The position numbers and the translations under genes were made by a program. Positions 22,186 to 32,642 of a DNA stretch of 64,000 bases are shown here, in pieces; within the stretch, counting starts at the first letter, position 1, and each line of letters starts with the position of its first letter. Origin of the DNA: Azolla caroliniana (Eukaryota; Polypodiophyta); contig JBHGNT010000003.1 of assembly GCA_043228905.1 (NCBI GenBank), positions 8,866,001 to 8,930,000 of the forward strand. The letters run 5' to 3'. The notes under the pieces were generated by a model. It worked only from the letters and a program-made list of their open reading frames with translations. It did no database searches and had not been told where the DNA came from.

Positions 22186-24768
22186 ATGAGTGAAGATTCA
22201 CCGTTCTCGATTGAAGAATATTGTTTGTCATCAGACTCATCGTTTTCTACTGAAGAGTATTGTTTGTCGACAGACTCACCATATTCTATTGAAGAATATT
22301 GTCTGTCGACAGACTCACCATATTCTATCGAAGAATATTGTCTCAACTCATCTTCACCTACAGGGAATGTAAATAATGACACATGTGAAGAGTTCTCTAT
22401 TGAAGAATACGATATTAATAAAGATATGGAGAATGAAGGTAGTGCCAAGGAAACATTGAATAACATTGGTGATGGTCACAACAAAGAATTAGATTGTAAC
22501 AAGGTTACACCAACCTCTATGCAGGAAGAGAAATCTGGAAGCCCTATGCATATTAGAAGAATCCCATGAAGAATTTGTCTGGCTAGATTTAGCTTGGTGA
22601 CATCAAATAAACATATTGGATTTGATGTCAAAAAAATATGTTGTGCCCGTGGTTGTATGTCTATGATTGGAAAATCAAAGTTGCGAGAATTAAGGCGATA
22701 CTATTTTTCGATGACCGGTGATGAGCAAGACACTTACCTCGGGTTACATATGCAACTAGTATCTGATAAATGTATGGGGATCAAAGTATCATTCGAGTAT
22801 TATATCTTCCATGCGCAACAGATATGTAGAGTTGCATTCCAAATTGCGTTATGTGTTAGTAACATGCGGCTACATAGAGTACAACAACGTCTACTTAGCG
22901 GGGATCAGATGCTCAATTGTAAAGAGGTTCCAAGTATGAAAGGTGCAATTGGAAGAAATGCTATTGGTTGGATGAAAACTTACTTTCAGTTAAATTGTGA
23001 AGTAATGCCCACTATAGGTAGGATGCACCTTTCTGATAAGTATACACGTCGGGAAGTTTATGATGTTTATCGATCTGATATGTTGGGCTCACGTAATAAG
23101 TCTATCACCTATAGCCAATTCACAAGACTATGGAGAGCTCGGTTTTCAAATGTTATCATTCCACGTAAAGTACGCATGGGGTATTGCTCCATTTGTGCAA
23201 ATCTTAAAAGTTTGGCTAAAGGTGCAAAGACATCAATGGAAAAGGATATGAGTAAGAAGTTACTACAAGAGCATCATGAGGCACAATCGTTAGAACGAAA
23301 GAAGGCGATGCATCATAGAGAGAAGTGTTTGAAGGGGCCCGAACAATACATGTGCTTAATGATAGATGGCATGGACCAGAAGAAGACGTGCTTGCCGCAT
23401 ATGCGGAGGCTCCCCAAAGATGTCAATGAGGAGTGCCTTGTTCAAATGCACTTGGTGGGATGCTTGGCTTATAATAGGTCTGTTGGACCTCACGTCTTCA
23501 TTACATACCCCAATGTTCACAATGACCCTAACCTAACAGTTACAGTCATTCACCGAGTTTTGATGTCTTGGGGCCAACCTTTCCCCCCTGTTCTATACAT
23601 TCAATTGGACAATACTGCTAGAGAGAACAAAAATTCAACTGTGTTTGGCTATCTAAGTATGTTGGTCAACCAAGAATTGTTTAGGAAAGTGAAAGTCAAT
23701 TTTCTTATGGTTGGCCACACAAATGACCATATAGATCAGATGTTTAGCACATTCTCCAGACAGTTGTCTTGGCATGATGCTTTCACTTTACCTAAACTAT
23801 TTGATGTCATTTGTGATGCATATACACCACGCCCAAAAGTGTTACACTTGAAGGAGGTATATGACTTTAAGAGATATATATTAGATGGGGGTGGTGGGAA
23901 TGTTAAAGTGCTTGCTCAGTTAAACAATATAAGTTTCAATCACATTTTTATGATAAAGAAAAATGGAATAAGTGGTTCTACACTTTTGTATGCTAAACAA
24001 TATTCATCTTCTACAACATGGGAACCTTAAGGTGGTTGCCAGTTATTACTTTGTATGCCGAGTACAATTGTCCATGGAGCTAAGCAAATGCCAATTCAGA
24101 AGAAAGGACAGTTGAAGAGTGACTTGGTATTAGAACAAAAACGGTCATGGCTCCAAGCCTTAGAAGAAAAAAGAAAGCATATTGAGGCCGCCAAGAAATA
24201 TGTTGCACAACAAGACACGTCATGGTGGGATGTATTTTATAGTGATAAGAAAGGAATTATAGACAATTGTGTATCTGGTGATAATTGGAATTTGGAAACG
24301 CCATTCACATGGTCGCTGCAACATGATCGTGTAAATAGAACTCCGGAGCAACTAGCAAATGGGATTAATGACAGCTTGGTCCATCCACAACAAAGAGACA
24401 TTTATGTGGGACCAAGGATGACCAAAGCAACCGAAGCTAGATGGCAAGGCAATTTGCAAGAGCTCACCACGGGGATGTTGATTGCAACGCCGGCTGATGA
24501 GAACTCACATGGCCACCAATTTTGGGTTGGTAAAATTGTAGAAGTGCTAATGCATGAAATAGAAAACATGATCAAGTCTATAAATGTTCATTGGTACAAC
24601 ACTAGAAGTGAAAATGCTTTTACAGGTAAGTATACATTGGAGATGATTGAATGCCCAACAAGAAGGGGAGGTAGGAAGAGGAAACGAAACATTCGTAACA
24701 CCTCGACCCTTGATATCTCTGATGTGGATATCATCGTGTACGACTTCACACTTACAAAAGTCGGATGA
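22186..24768 (+). pseudogene. Transposase of the DNA transposon (RNase-H-fold type, two nonsense codons)
   Basis: One frame runs from ATG 22186 to TGA 24766-24768 (860 codons) with only two internal stops, TGA 22567-22569 and TAA 24028-24030, each one transition from a sense codon (CGA, CAA). Residues 1-60 hold 14-aa repeats. Cys clusters follow: KICCARGCM near 145 and GYCSICANL near 335. Candidate catalytic sites: MIDGMDQ (D394, D397), QLDNTARENKN (D475) and VGHTNDHIDQMF (H511, D517). This D-N/VGHT-D pattern resembles large eukaryotic proteins with DUF7869-like domains that I recall as transposase-like; I cannot run a profile. The C-terminal part has GHQFWVGKIVEV and VHWYNTRSE, then a basic RRGGRKRKRN segment. 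Its position between inverted terminal repeats supports a transposase role. Confidence 0.82.
22195..22350 (+). repeat. 42-bp tandem repeat encoding 14-residue acidic units
   Basis: Four units of the pattern SPYSIEEYCLSTDS, in frame inside the transposase N-terminus, with a fifth degenerate unit (EEFSIEEYDI) about 40 codons later. The last two full units are nearly identical at the DNA level, so copy number has changed recently. Confidence 0.9.
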
Positions 24769-25456
24769 TTAAGGAAATCAACAATAGATATAAATGTGAA
24801 AGTGTTTTTAGAATTCAAGGTATTGAAGCCTACAAAAATATAAGGTATGGAGCATTCACACCCGAAGGCCAAGAACACGAGCTAAGGTTTCAAGTATAAG
24901 TCAAACTAAAAGCAAGAAAGATGGAGAAAAGTAAAAGAAGGAAAAAGCAGACCACCAAAAAGCAGTCAGAAACAAACGCTCATAACTCTCTCGTTTGACA
25001 CCCAAATATCACGTGTAAATATGGATTAGAAAGCTTATGCCGAGAGCTATCCGTAGCTTTTTAAAACTCTAAATTTGGAGCATGGATGAGGGAGATATGA
25101 TGATTAGAAGATCGTTGTGTCATAGCTAAGAATAGGAGATGGAAAAGCTCTAAAAAAAGCGTGGAAAAGAAAGCAAGCGAAACTTATCTACTAGAGGAGA
25201 ACTTCATATAAAGCAAGAAGAGTGAGGTGGTGAGGAGAGCTTTTTTCTTGTGGTGTTTTTTCTTGCCTATTCATGTAGTGCGTTTTTCTAGTGATCAATT
25301 CATCCTTGTAGGCTTGAGTTTATGTATCTTCTTTCTCTTGTTTCTATGATCATCACTCCTTATTAATATATCTTTGTAGATTTGGGTTTCTATATCTTCC
25401 TTCTCTCTCTTTTCTATCATCATCTCTCTTTTCAATAATAAAAGAAAAATTACCAG
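24769..25456. other. Region downstream of the transposase stop
   Basis: No recognised protein. Contains a duplicated pyrimidine-rich block (tatcttctttctcttgtttctat near 25325, tatcttccttctctctctttt near 25392) that ends in a plausible acceptor, taccag at 25451-25456. It may be 3' untranslated region or an intron leading to the exon listed next. Confidence 0.4.
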
Positions 25457-25617
25457 GTCTACAAGGTGGCTCGAGTCAAAGGCAAACGAGATTTGCTACA
25501 TATAATCTAGAGTCAAACCATTTGGTTTATGACGAAGATAATGCACTGATTGGTACATCCGAGGATGACAAGGAAGAATCGTTATTGTATATTAGTTATA
25601 GTAGTGATTCTCCATAA
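25457..25617 (+). pseudogene. Candidate 3' exon with an acidic tail
   Basis: After a pyrimidine-rich tract and cag acceptor, an open frame of 54 codons (QGGSSQRQTRFATYNL, then DEDNALIGTSEDDKEE) ends at TAA 25615-25617. The acidic, Ser-rich end resembles the acidic tail of the ParB-methyltransferase gene. If spliced to the transposase, a weak donor at about 24758 would fit the phase. No direct evidence for splicing. Confidence 0.35.
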
Positions 25618-25949
25618 AGGAGTGATCATGAATGTATATTTGGCTATTAAGTGTAACTACATTCCGCTTGTAACAAATCGAGTAGTATAAAAGCATGTGT
25701 TTTGAATTCTTATGATTTCTAAAAAATCGTTTCTTATAAAATAACATTGGTTGTAAAGTTTGTGATATAAATTGAGAATGTAACTTTTTGAAATTCGTCT
25801 TTTTTTAGTTACTTCTAAATCACGAAAATAGTGGATTTTTAACCTTTTTCATAGTATGTTTGAACATGCATGATACTGGTATCAATGTGTTTTGTAAAAT
25901 CATTGAAAAAGCCCTAAAATCAACCAAAATTTCCCTTATCCTTCCATTT
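25618..25949. other. Right arm of the DNA transposon
   Basis: AT-rich, no gene. Just inside the right terminal repeat, a tccttcca block is directly repeated (25939 and 25958 regions). Confidence 0.5.
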
Positions 25950-25985
25950 ATGCGCGATCCTTCCACTTGTGAATGCGAACGTGTT
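25950..25985 (-). repeat. Right terminal inverted repeat of the DNA transposon
   Basis: Ends GAATGCGAACGTGTT on the plus strand, the inverse of the left end. The flanking GACG at 25986-25989 repeats the left flank. The local hairpin of the left end is not kept here. Confidence 0.93.
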
Positions 25986-27605
25986 GACGGTGGACGAAGA
26001 CGAGATGGTCCAAATCTGCCTCTATGGTTTAGCGCAAAGGTACGGACCTATCTGGACGGCAATTTGCCCCCGGGAGAATCCACCGTCCTTCTTTGACTTG
26101 CAATCGATGTTGATGGTCGAAGAAAACCACATGAGTGGGTCGAGGACCACTCAATCAGATAGCCAGATGTTGTGCACGAAGGCGGATCGGCCTTGTGGGC
26201 GTGGAGGACGAGGTGGGCCAGCACGCAATAGCAGCAGCCGGGAAGAGCAGAATCAGAGGCACAGAGAGAGTGTCGGCAATAGTTTCGAACCCTCCACAAG
26301 AAGGGGAGTCAAGGTGGCGCTTGAAACCAACAATCCAAAATCGATACAGAATGCTAGTAATGTGACAAGAAAGACCATCGAGAACGCAAGTGCTAGAAGT
26401 AGCACGCTGATTTGGATAAATCTAGATCCAGCAAGGCTAGACAAGGGAATCGGCAGGGCTCGCACTACGCAAGAGGATTAGAAGGATCCAGAACCGGAAA
26501 GACTGGAAAAGAGCCAGCCTTAGTGATGAAGCACGAGGCGAAATCGATGAAGAAGACCACTTCCAAATCGAAGGAAGTGTGGTATGTTGATTTTGGAGTG
26601 GCAAACCATATGATGAGCCACAAAGAGTGGTTCTCGTATCTGGAAAAAACAGAGCAATCGGGAGTTGTCGAAACCAGAGACGACACCCCTCACCCAATCG
26701 AACATGTTGGAGAAATCCCCTTAAGTCATGTCGGACAAAAAGTGAAGTTGATGAACGTATTACATGTTCCGACAATTACGAAGAATGTGATGCCGGTCGA
26801 AGGTCAAGTCGGATATCGACTTGTGGCATAAGCAGATCGGCCACGTAAATTATCAAAGGCTTCAGGACTTGCAGTCAAAACAGGTTGTGTTCGGACTGCC
26901 CAAATTCAATGGCCGGAAGGCTCGAATTTGTGAAGCCTGCCAGCTTGGGAAGCAACATCGGCTTCCATTCCCTAATGAGCAAAACTAGAGCCAAAACAAG
27001 CTCGATTTAATACATTCGGATGTATGGGAACCGGCACAAAATGTTAGTCTTGGCTGGAGTCGATATTTTGTCTCCTTCATCGACAACTACAGTTGACACA
27101 CATGGATCTACTTGATCGAAAAGAAAAGCGAAGTTTTCGATTGTTTCTAGAACTTACAGAGTTTAGTTGGATGGGAAATAGAAAGGAAGATCAAGTGCAT
27201 ACGGTCGGATGGCGGAAAAGAATACTTTTCAGGCCAATTCAACAACTATCTGCAGTAGAAGGGAATTCGAAGAGAATTCAGTTGCAGATATACACCTGGG
27301 TAAAATGACGTAGCCGAGAGGAAGAATTGGTCGATTGTGGAAGCGGCACGGGCAATGTTGAAAGAAAAGAGCATGTTGAAGTTCTACTCGGTCGAAGTAG
27401 TTCAGACTGCGGTGTACATCTAAAACCGGATGGGGAGAAGGTGTCAGCACATGAGCTGTATTTTGGACGGAAGCCGAATTTATGACACCTAAGGGTATTC
27501 GGCAGCATAGCGTATGTGCATGTGCCCGATGAGAAGAGCAAGAAGTTTGACCCGAAGTTGGAGAAGTGCATCATGGTCGGCTACTCACATGAATAGAAGG
27601 GGTAA
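25986..27605 (+). pseudogene. Copia family alpha copy H, right part (gag, protease, integrase)
   Basis: Gag resumes after the DNA transposon as VQICLYGLAQRYGPIW and FFDLQSMLMVEENH. The protease motif DSGA is changed to DFGV (VWYVDFGVANHMMSH, about 26580). GAG-pre-integrase and integrase follow: HVNYQRLQDLQSKQ, ICEACQLGKQHRLPFP, LDLIHSDVWEP. Frameshifts and stops are frequent. An in-frame TAG occurs at the same integrase position as in the young copy (ctgcagtagaaggg near 27250). The sequence stops near 27605 where a gypsy LTR begins. Confidence 0.85.
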
Positions 27606-27624
27606 ACAAACAAACAAGTTCGAG

Positions 27625-28066
27625 TGTCATGATATGGCATGGTATGACTCCAAAATTATTTGAACCCATGACCTTGTGTTACAAAGGTTGAACCCTTACC
27701 ATTAAACCATGCATTGTAATACAAAAAATATTATTTTCATTTACTATTTCACTATAGGAAATTCATGTATATTCTAGATTACTCTGGAACATTCTAGAAA
27801 CTTCAGGAGTATTCCTGACATTACTATAAATAGAGGCACATGACATTATTAAGAACCAATTCAGTTCAACGCCAGTCTTAAGCCTCCTAGCTGTTCTTGT
27901 ATCTTTCTTCATATAATATAATATACTTCTTGTTGTCATCATTCTCTCTCTCTCTGTCTTCCCCTCTCGTGATTCTCACACACTCTTTCCCTTCTTAGTA
28001 CTAATCCTCAATCTTCTTCTCTATCTTTAGTGTTAATTCTCCTTGCCTCTAGTACTATCCCTCACA
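27625..28066 (+). repeat. 5' LTR of chromovirus copy A
   Basis: Starts TGTCATGATATGGCATGG and ends agtactatccctcaca. It matches the LTR at 49097-49525 through aacccatgacctt, acattctagaa, cagtcttaagcctcctagc and ctctctctctct blocks. A TATA box (actataaatagagg) is at 27823-27836. Confidence 0.88.
27787..27804 (+). promoter_or_regulatory. Perfect four-unit heat-shock-element-like motif in a gypsy LTR
   Basis: Reads GAA-ca-TTC-ta-GAA-ac-TTC, four alternating 5-bp heat shock factor units without mismatch, about 20 bp before the LTR TATA box. The LTR of copy B has the same motif at 49243-49260. Confidence 0.7.
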
Positions 28067-28141
28067 GTTTGAACCGAATTCCTCATCTTCTTAACCCCCC
28101 TTCCCTTCATACTAATCCTCTTGTCCTTCCTTCCTCCAATA

Positions 28142-28647
28142 CTATGGAAACTGTTAGAGCTCAAGAATACCAATCTATCTTCTCGAAGCTACCGTGCTTG
28201 AAAGAAAAGTTTGTAATGCTAGAACAAGAAAATCAACGGTTATTGGGGGATCTTCAACAAATCTCTCTAGAGAAGCAGCAAATGCAACAACAACACGGAG
28301 AGTTGGCATTACATGTGCAACAACTTGAAGCAACCATTGTGTCATTGCAACAACAGGAACCAAGTACTCAAGGAATTCATAAAGAATCCAAGATCGGTCT
28401 TCCTACAAAATTCGATGGAACACGATCACAATTCATAAGATTCCATAATCAGGTACATCTCGTGATTCAAATGCATCCTTCCCGATATCCCACCGCTGCA
28501 TCACGAGTAGGACAAGTAGGCACGTTGCTTAGCGACACAAATTTAGCATGGTTTGCTCCTTTGTTAGAACAAAGATCTCTATTGTTAAATAATTTTGAGG
28601 AATTTATCAGCAAGTTTAAAGCCTGTTTCAGGGACACACACCGATAG
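28142..28647 (+). pseudogene. Gag fragment of chromovirus copy A
   Basis: ATG at 28142 (METVRAQEYQSIF) leads into a Gln-rich coiled-coil stretch (ENQRLLGDLQQISLEKQ) and then a gag core, GLPTKFDGTRSQF with FEEFISKFKACF. It stops at TAG 28645-28647; gag-like sequence continues in other frames to about 28860 (DDLALMEQF region), so the frame is broken. Confidence 0.75.
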
Positions 28648-28859
28648 TGTTAAGACGGCAATCAATAAAATCCGAAGATTGCATCAAGGTGATCGTCCAG
28701 CCTCTCAGCTTAGGCTGCGGATTTTTGTCTACTCGCCGTCGATATTCCCTCAGATGACCTAGCATTGATGGAGCAGTTTCGATATGGACTCCAAAATGAT
28801 GTCAAAGATTTACTCTTGACTTTCCTTTAGGAACCAAAGTCTCTCACAGAGGCAATCAG

Positions 28860-30650
28860 TCGAGCGGTAACAATTAGTACTAAAAGTAACCCTCTAGTAC
28901 ATGTCTTAGCACTCCTAGATTCCGGAGCAAATTCTTGCTTCATGGATAAGAATCTTGTCGAAGCTCATCAGATATCCCTAAGAAAACTCCATTGCCTAGC
29001 TTTTGTAGTAGTCATTGATGGTTGTCCCATTGCTTTCGGAAATATCGTAGAAGAGTCAGAGCCAATTAGTGTTGTCCTAATTAATGGCACAAAGTTTTTC
29101 ACAAAAATTGACTTACGAGGAGCATATAACCTCATACAGATTCGACCGGGACATGAATGGAAGACAACTTTGAGTATACAGTTATGCCATTTGGCCTCAC
29201 CAATGTGTCAATAGTCTTCCAGCACATGGAAAATGATATATTCTGAGATCATTTGGACATCTGTTTGATCATGTACTAGGATTATCTACTAGTTTATTCA
29301 AAGACATAGGAGGAGCATGATTCTATTGTACTATTAGTACTAAGACGACTACGAGAATATGGTCTTTATGCAAAGCTGGAAAAGTGTAGTTTTGATTGTA
29401 ACCAGGTGGAATTTCTAGGCTATGTCATCTCCTCGGAAGGCATATCTATGGATCCAGCTAAAGTCCAAACCGTGTTAGAGTGGCAAACTCTGCATTCATT
29501 GCGAGATGTGCAATGCTTTTTAGGATTTTCAAATTTCTATCGCAAGTTTATACATGACTACTCAAAGCTTATTTTACCGCTCACACAACTTACAAAGAAG
29601 GGACAATCGTTTGTTTGGTCTAAGGAAGCGGACACGACTTTTGAAGTTCTTAAGAAAGCAATTACATCAGCTCCTGTTCTAGCTCATGTTGATCCGCAAA
29701 AACCATTTATCATTGATGCAGACACGTCAGATTTCGCCCTTGATAGTATTTTGTCACAACAAGGTGATGATGAGAAACTACCTCCCGTGGCTTTCCACTT
29801 GCACAAATTTGACACCGCCGAAATCAACTACGAGATACATGACAATGAGTTGTTAGCAATAGTGGATTCTTTTGCATAATGGAGGCATTTTTTAGAAGGA
29901 TCTCCGCATCAAGTCACTGTATTTAGTGATCACAAGAATCTTGCCTACTTCCAGAATGCTTGTGTGTTAAATAGACAACAAGCTCAGTGGGCTCAATTCC
30001 TCACTCATTTCGACTTTAAGATTATATATCATCCGGGCAAGCAACAAGGGAAGGCAAATGCATTTTCACGACTCTCATATCTAACTCCTTCCCTTCGACA
30101 ATCAAAAGCAAGTAATCTTGGGTCCTGCACGACTTCAAGCAACATGGGTTTTTGACACTCCATTGGATTCCCGCATTATCGATACCATACATGAAGATTT
30201 GAAGACAATGTTTTTGCTCAAGCTATTCTAGATCAAATCGATCCCTCTCGAGCATCTTGTACACGGTCACAACAACCAGGTACCGATTATCGACAATTCA
30301 AATGTCATGATGGTTTACACTTCTTTAAGAAAATTTTGTATGTCCCCAATGGTTCTTGTCGCCTTCGAATAGTACAAAATTGTCATGACACATACACATC
30401 CGAACATTTTGGTAGTACTAAAGTTGGATTTAGTACAACGATCATTTTGGTGGCCCATATGCGAAGATTTGTCGAAGACTATGTTCGGACATGTGATACA
30501 TGTTGCATAGTGAAGATGCCTCGACATCATCCATATGGTTTGTTGGAGCCATTACCGATCCCAAGCAAACTGTGTCAATCTATTTCTCTGGATTTTATCA
30601 CAAATCTTCCGGATTCGAAGGGTTTCAATGCGATCTTAACTAGTGTAGAA
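28860..30650 (+). pseudogene. Pol remnant of chromovirus copy A
   Basis: Protease start [14 protein letters not shown] (about 28915), then a deletion that joins directly to the middle of reverse transcriptase ([17 protein letters not shown] at 29084). RT-RNase H continues (VEFLGYVISSEGISMD 29406, RKFIHDYSKLILPLTQL, NYEIHDNELLAIVDSF) and integrase (HHPYGLLEPLPIPSK, ISLDFITNLPDSKGF). Similarity to copy B ends near 30645 in the integrase core. Several frameshifts and stops. The YLDD box is destroyed near 29275. Confidence 0.82.
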
Positions 30651-30795
30651 ACCAGAACACCAGGTCATTTAGAATAGGTAATATGTCTCATTCCTTTATT
30701 GATAAATACATGAGATGTCAAGAATTACAACTTTTTAACAATTTTTCAAGAATGTATCACGCTGTTGGCTGTGACGTGCTTTGGTTGCTTGGGGG
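30651..30795. other. Short unassigned spacer before the non-autonomous LTR element
   Basis: About 145 bp with no clear homology to the gypsy integrase downstream of its break; ends in the GGGGG target copy at 30791-30795. Confidence 0.4.
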
Positions 30796-31215
30796 TGTCA
30801 CTGACACACGAACCGCGGACTTGGATGGAACACGAATGACAAGGATAACAAGGAACTTAAGATGCTAGGAACAACATGAGAGAATAAAGACAAAGATGGA
30901 ATGAAAGAAGAATACTAGATTGATGTGTCAATGACTGGTGTTGAATCCCTTGAAAGGGACCAAGGAGGTTACAAGTATTTATACTGTGAGTCGAAGTACA
31001 TGCATTAGAATATTCGAGAGAATATCCTAGAACCCTTTAGAACCTTCTAGTTCTAGAACTTTCTAAAAATTCCTAGAACTTGAAATAGATAATCTACTAA
31101 TAATCTACTAAGATGTACATAACATGACCATGTATTTGGATGTGTTGGTTATAACACAACACTTGACTATATATAAGAGGTCAAGAGTTCAAATCTTGTC
31201 GTCATGTCTGTGACA
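30796..31215 (-). repeat. Left LTR of the non-autonomous element
   Basis: 420 bp, TGTCACTGACACACG to GTCTGTGACA. Contains HSE-like dimers (GAACCTTC, GAACTTTC near 31040-31063). Confidence 0.9.
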
Positions 31216-31231
31216 TTATCCTCCCCTTTAA
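31216..31231 (-). other. Probable polypurine tract of the non-autonomous element
   Basis: Minus strand TTAAAGGGGAGGATAA immediately before the LTR start, similar to the AAAAGGGGGATAG tract of copy B at 49084-49096. Confidence 0.6.
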
Positions 31232-31289
31232 GGCCACCTTTTCGAAAGTGTGGTGTAGGGGTGAGCTGAAAGAGAAAACCAAAGTGCGT

Positions 31290-32045
31290 TGAGGTGTGAG
31301 TGACCATGAGCAATCCTCACCAGAAATAGGAACGCGGGCAACCATGTGTGGTCCTCACCGGAGACTAGACACCAATGTGAGCGTGAGCAACCATGTTCGG
31401 TCCTCACCGGAGACTAGAACACCAACACCAACATGAGCATGAGCGACCATGTACGGTCCTCACCAAAGACTGGAACACCAACATGAGCATGAGCGACCAT
31501 GTGCGGTCCTCACCAGAGATTGGAACACCAACATGAGTGAATGACCATGTGCGGTCCTCACCGGAGACAGGAACACCAATGGACGTGAGCGACCATGTGC
31601 GGTCCTCATCGGGAACTGGAACACCAACGGGCATGAACGACCATGTGCGGTCCTCACCGCAGACTGGAACACCAACGTGCGTGAGCGACCATGTGCGGTC
31701 CTCACCGCAGACACGAACACCAACGGGCGTGAGCGACCATGTGCGGTCCTCACCAGAGACACGAACACCAACGGAAGTGAGTGACCATGTGCGGTCCTCA
31801 CCAGGAACTGGAACACCAACGAATGTGAGGGGACCATGTGCGGTCCTCACCGGGAACTGGATCACCAACGGACGTGAGCGACCATGTGCGGTCCTCACCG
31901 GAGACTGGAACACCAACGATCGTGAGAGACATTGTACAGTACTCACCGGAGACGTGAGCGACCATGTGCGGTCCTCACTAGAGACAGGAACACCAATGGG
32001 CGTGAGTGACCTTGCACGGTCCTCACCGGGAACTGGAACACTTGA
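31290..32045. repeat. 48-bp minisatellite, about 15 units
   Basis: The unit runs from ggtcctcaccgg through gaacaccaac to gagcgaccatgtgc. Because 48 is divisible by three, frames stay open on both strands across the array and code for 16-residue repeats (minus strand GVPVSGEDRTWSLTSV; plus strand VSDHVRSSPETGTPTG). Whether either is translated is unknown. Confidence 0.92.
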
Positions 32046-32193
32046 CGACAATGACAGCTAGGCAAAGTAGTGTTGATGACGACACGAAGAGGTGTTGAAG
32101 ATGATGATGTCGAAGAAGAAGCAATGAAGACAATGATGTTGAGGAAGTGTCTTTGGAAGCAATGATTGTGACTATGGCAATGATGGAAACTGA

Positions 32194-32616
32194 GAAATAG
32201 ATGAAGAGGGTAAGAAACACATAGATCAAGAAGTTGAGGATAAAAAGAAACACACAGACGAAGATATAGAGGATGATAGAATACACAATGACAGGGACGA
32301 AGATGATAAGAAACACATAGATAGGGATGATGATGATAAGAAACACATATATAGAGATGAAAATGGTAGGAAACACAGGGAGAAGGATGACAATGACAAA
32401 AAATGCAGAGATAGGGATGTGGAAGATGATAAGAACCACAAAGATAGGGATGATGATGATAAGAAACTAAAAGATAGAGACAACGATGAGAATAAACTAG
32501 GAGATAAAGATGGCGAGGAAAATAGGAAACGGAGGGATGCTGATGACGATAACTCTAGAAGCAAGGACGGTGACGATGGTAACTCTAGAAGCAAGGGCGA
32601 TGACGAAGACAAGTGA
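32194..32616 (+). pseudogene. Asp/Lys/Arg-rich open frame inside the non-autonomous element
   Basis: A frame opens after TGA 32191-32193 and runs to TGA 32614-32616 with about 140 codons of repeats like DDDKKHIDRDDDDKKH and KDRDNDENKLGDKDG, ending NSRSKGDDEDK. No ATG stands at its start and the element probably reads in the opposite direction. It resembles charged RD/KD tails of splicing-type host proteins, so it may be captured host sequence in antisense, but such low-complexity similarity is weak evidence. Confidence 0.4.
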
Positions 32617-32642
32617 TGCTTCTAGTTGGAAGGGATTCAAAC

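Larger units (their letters stand above)
16153..25985. mobile_element. 9.8-kb DNA transposon with ParB-methyltransferase and transposase genes
   Basis: The 36-bp ends (16153-16188 and 25950-25985) are inverted copies with 34 of 36 identities, starting AACACGTTCG. The flanks are a Copia gag gene that reads continuously once the element is removed: GACG occurs at 16149-16152 and again at 25986-25989, while related Copia copies have it once. So the target duplication is GACG (4 bp), or TGACG if the terminal base is counted differently. Inside are two divergently oriented genes: a ParB-like/DNA methyltransferase on the minus strand (17196-20420) and a transposase on the plus strand (22186-24768), separated by a palindrome array. 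Nonsense codons in both genes but no frameshifts indicate recent inactivation. A 4-bp duplication is known for the Sola superfamily, but I cannot assign a superfamily without a profile search. Confidence 0.88.

Noticed and set aside
31180-31205. tRNA-like TpsiC box (gagttcaaatc) in the LTR
   Set aside because: No acceptor, D or anticodon arm around it; it is part of the LTR end.
32226-32612. Minus-strand Ser/Leu-rich membrane-like protein
   Set aside because: Antisense reading of the D/K-rich repeat; hydrophobic look follows from codon complementarity.
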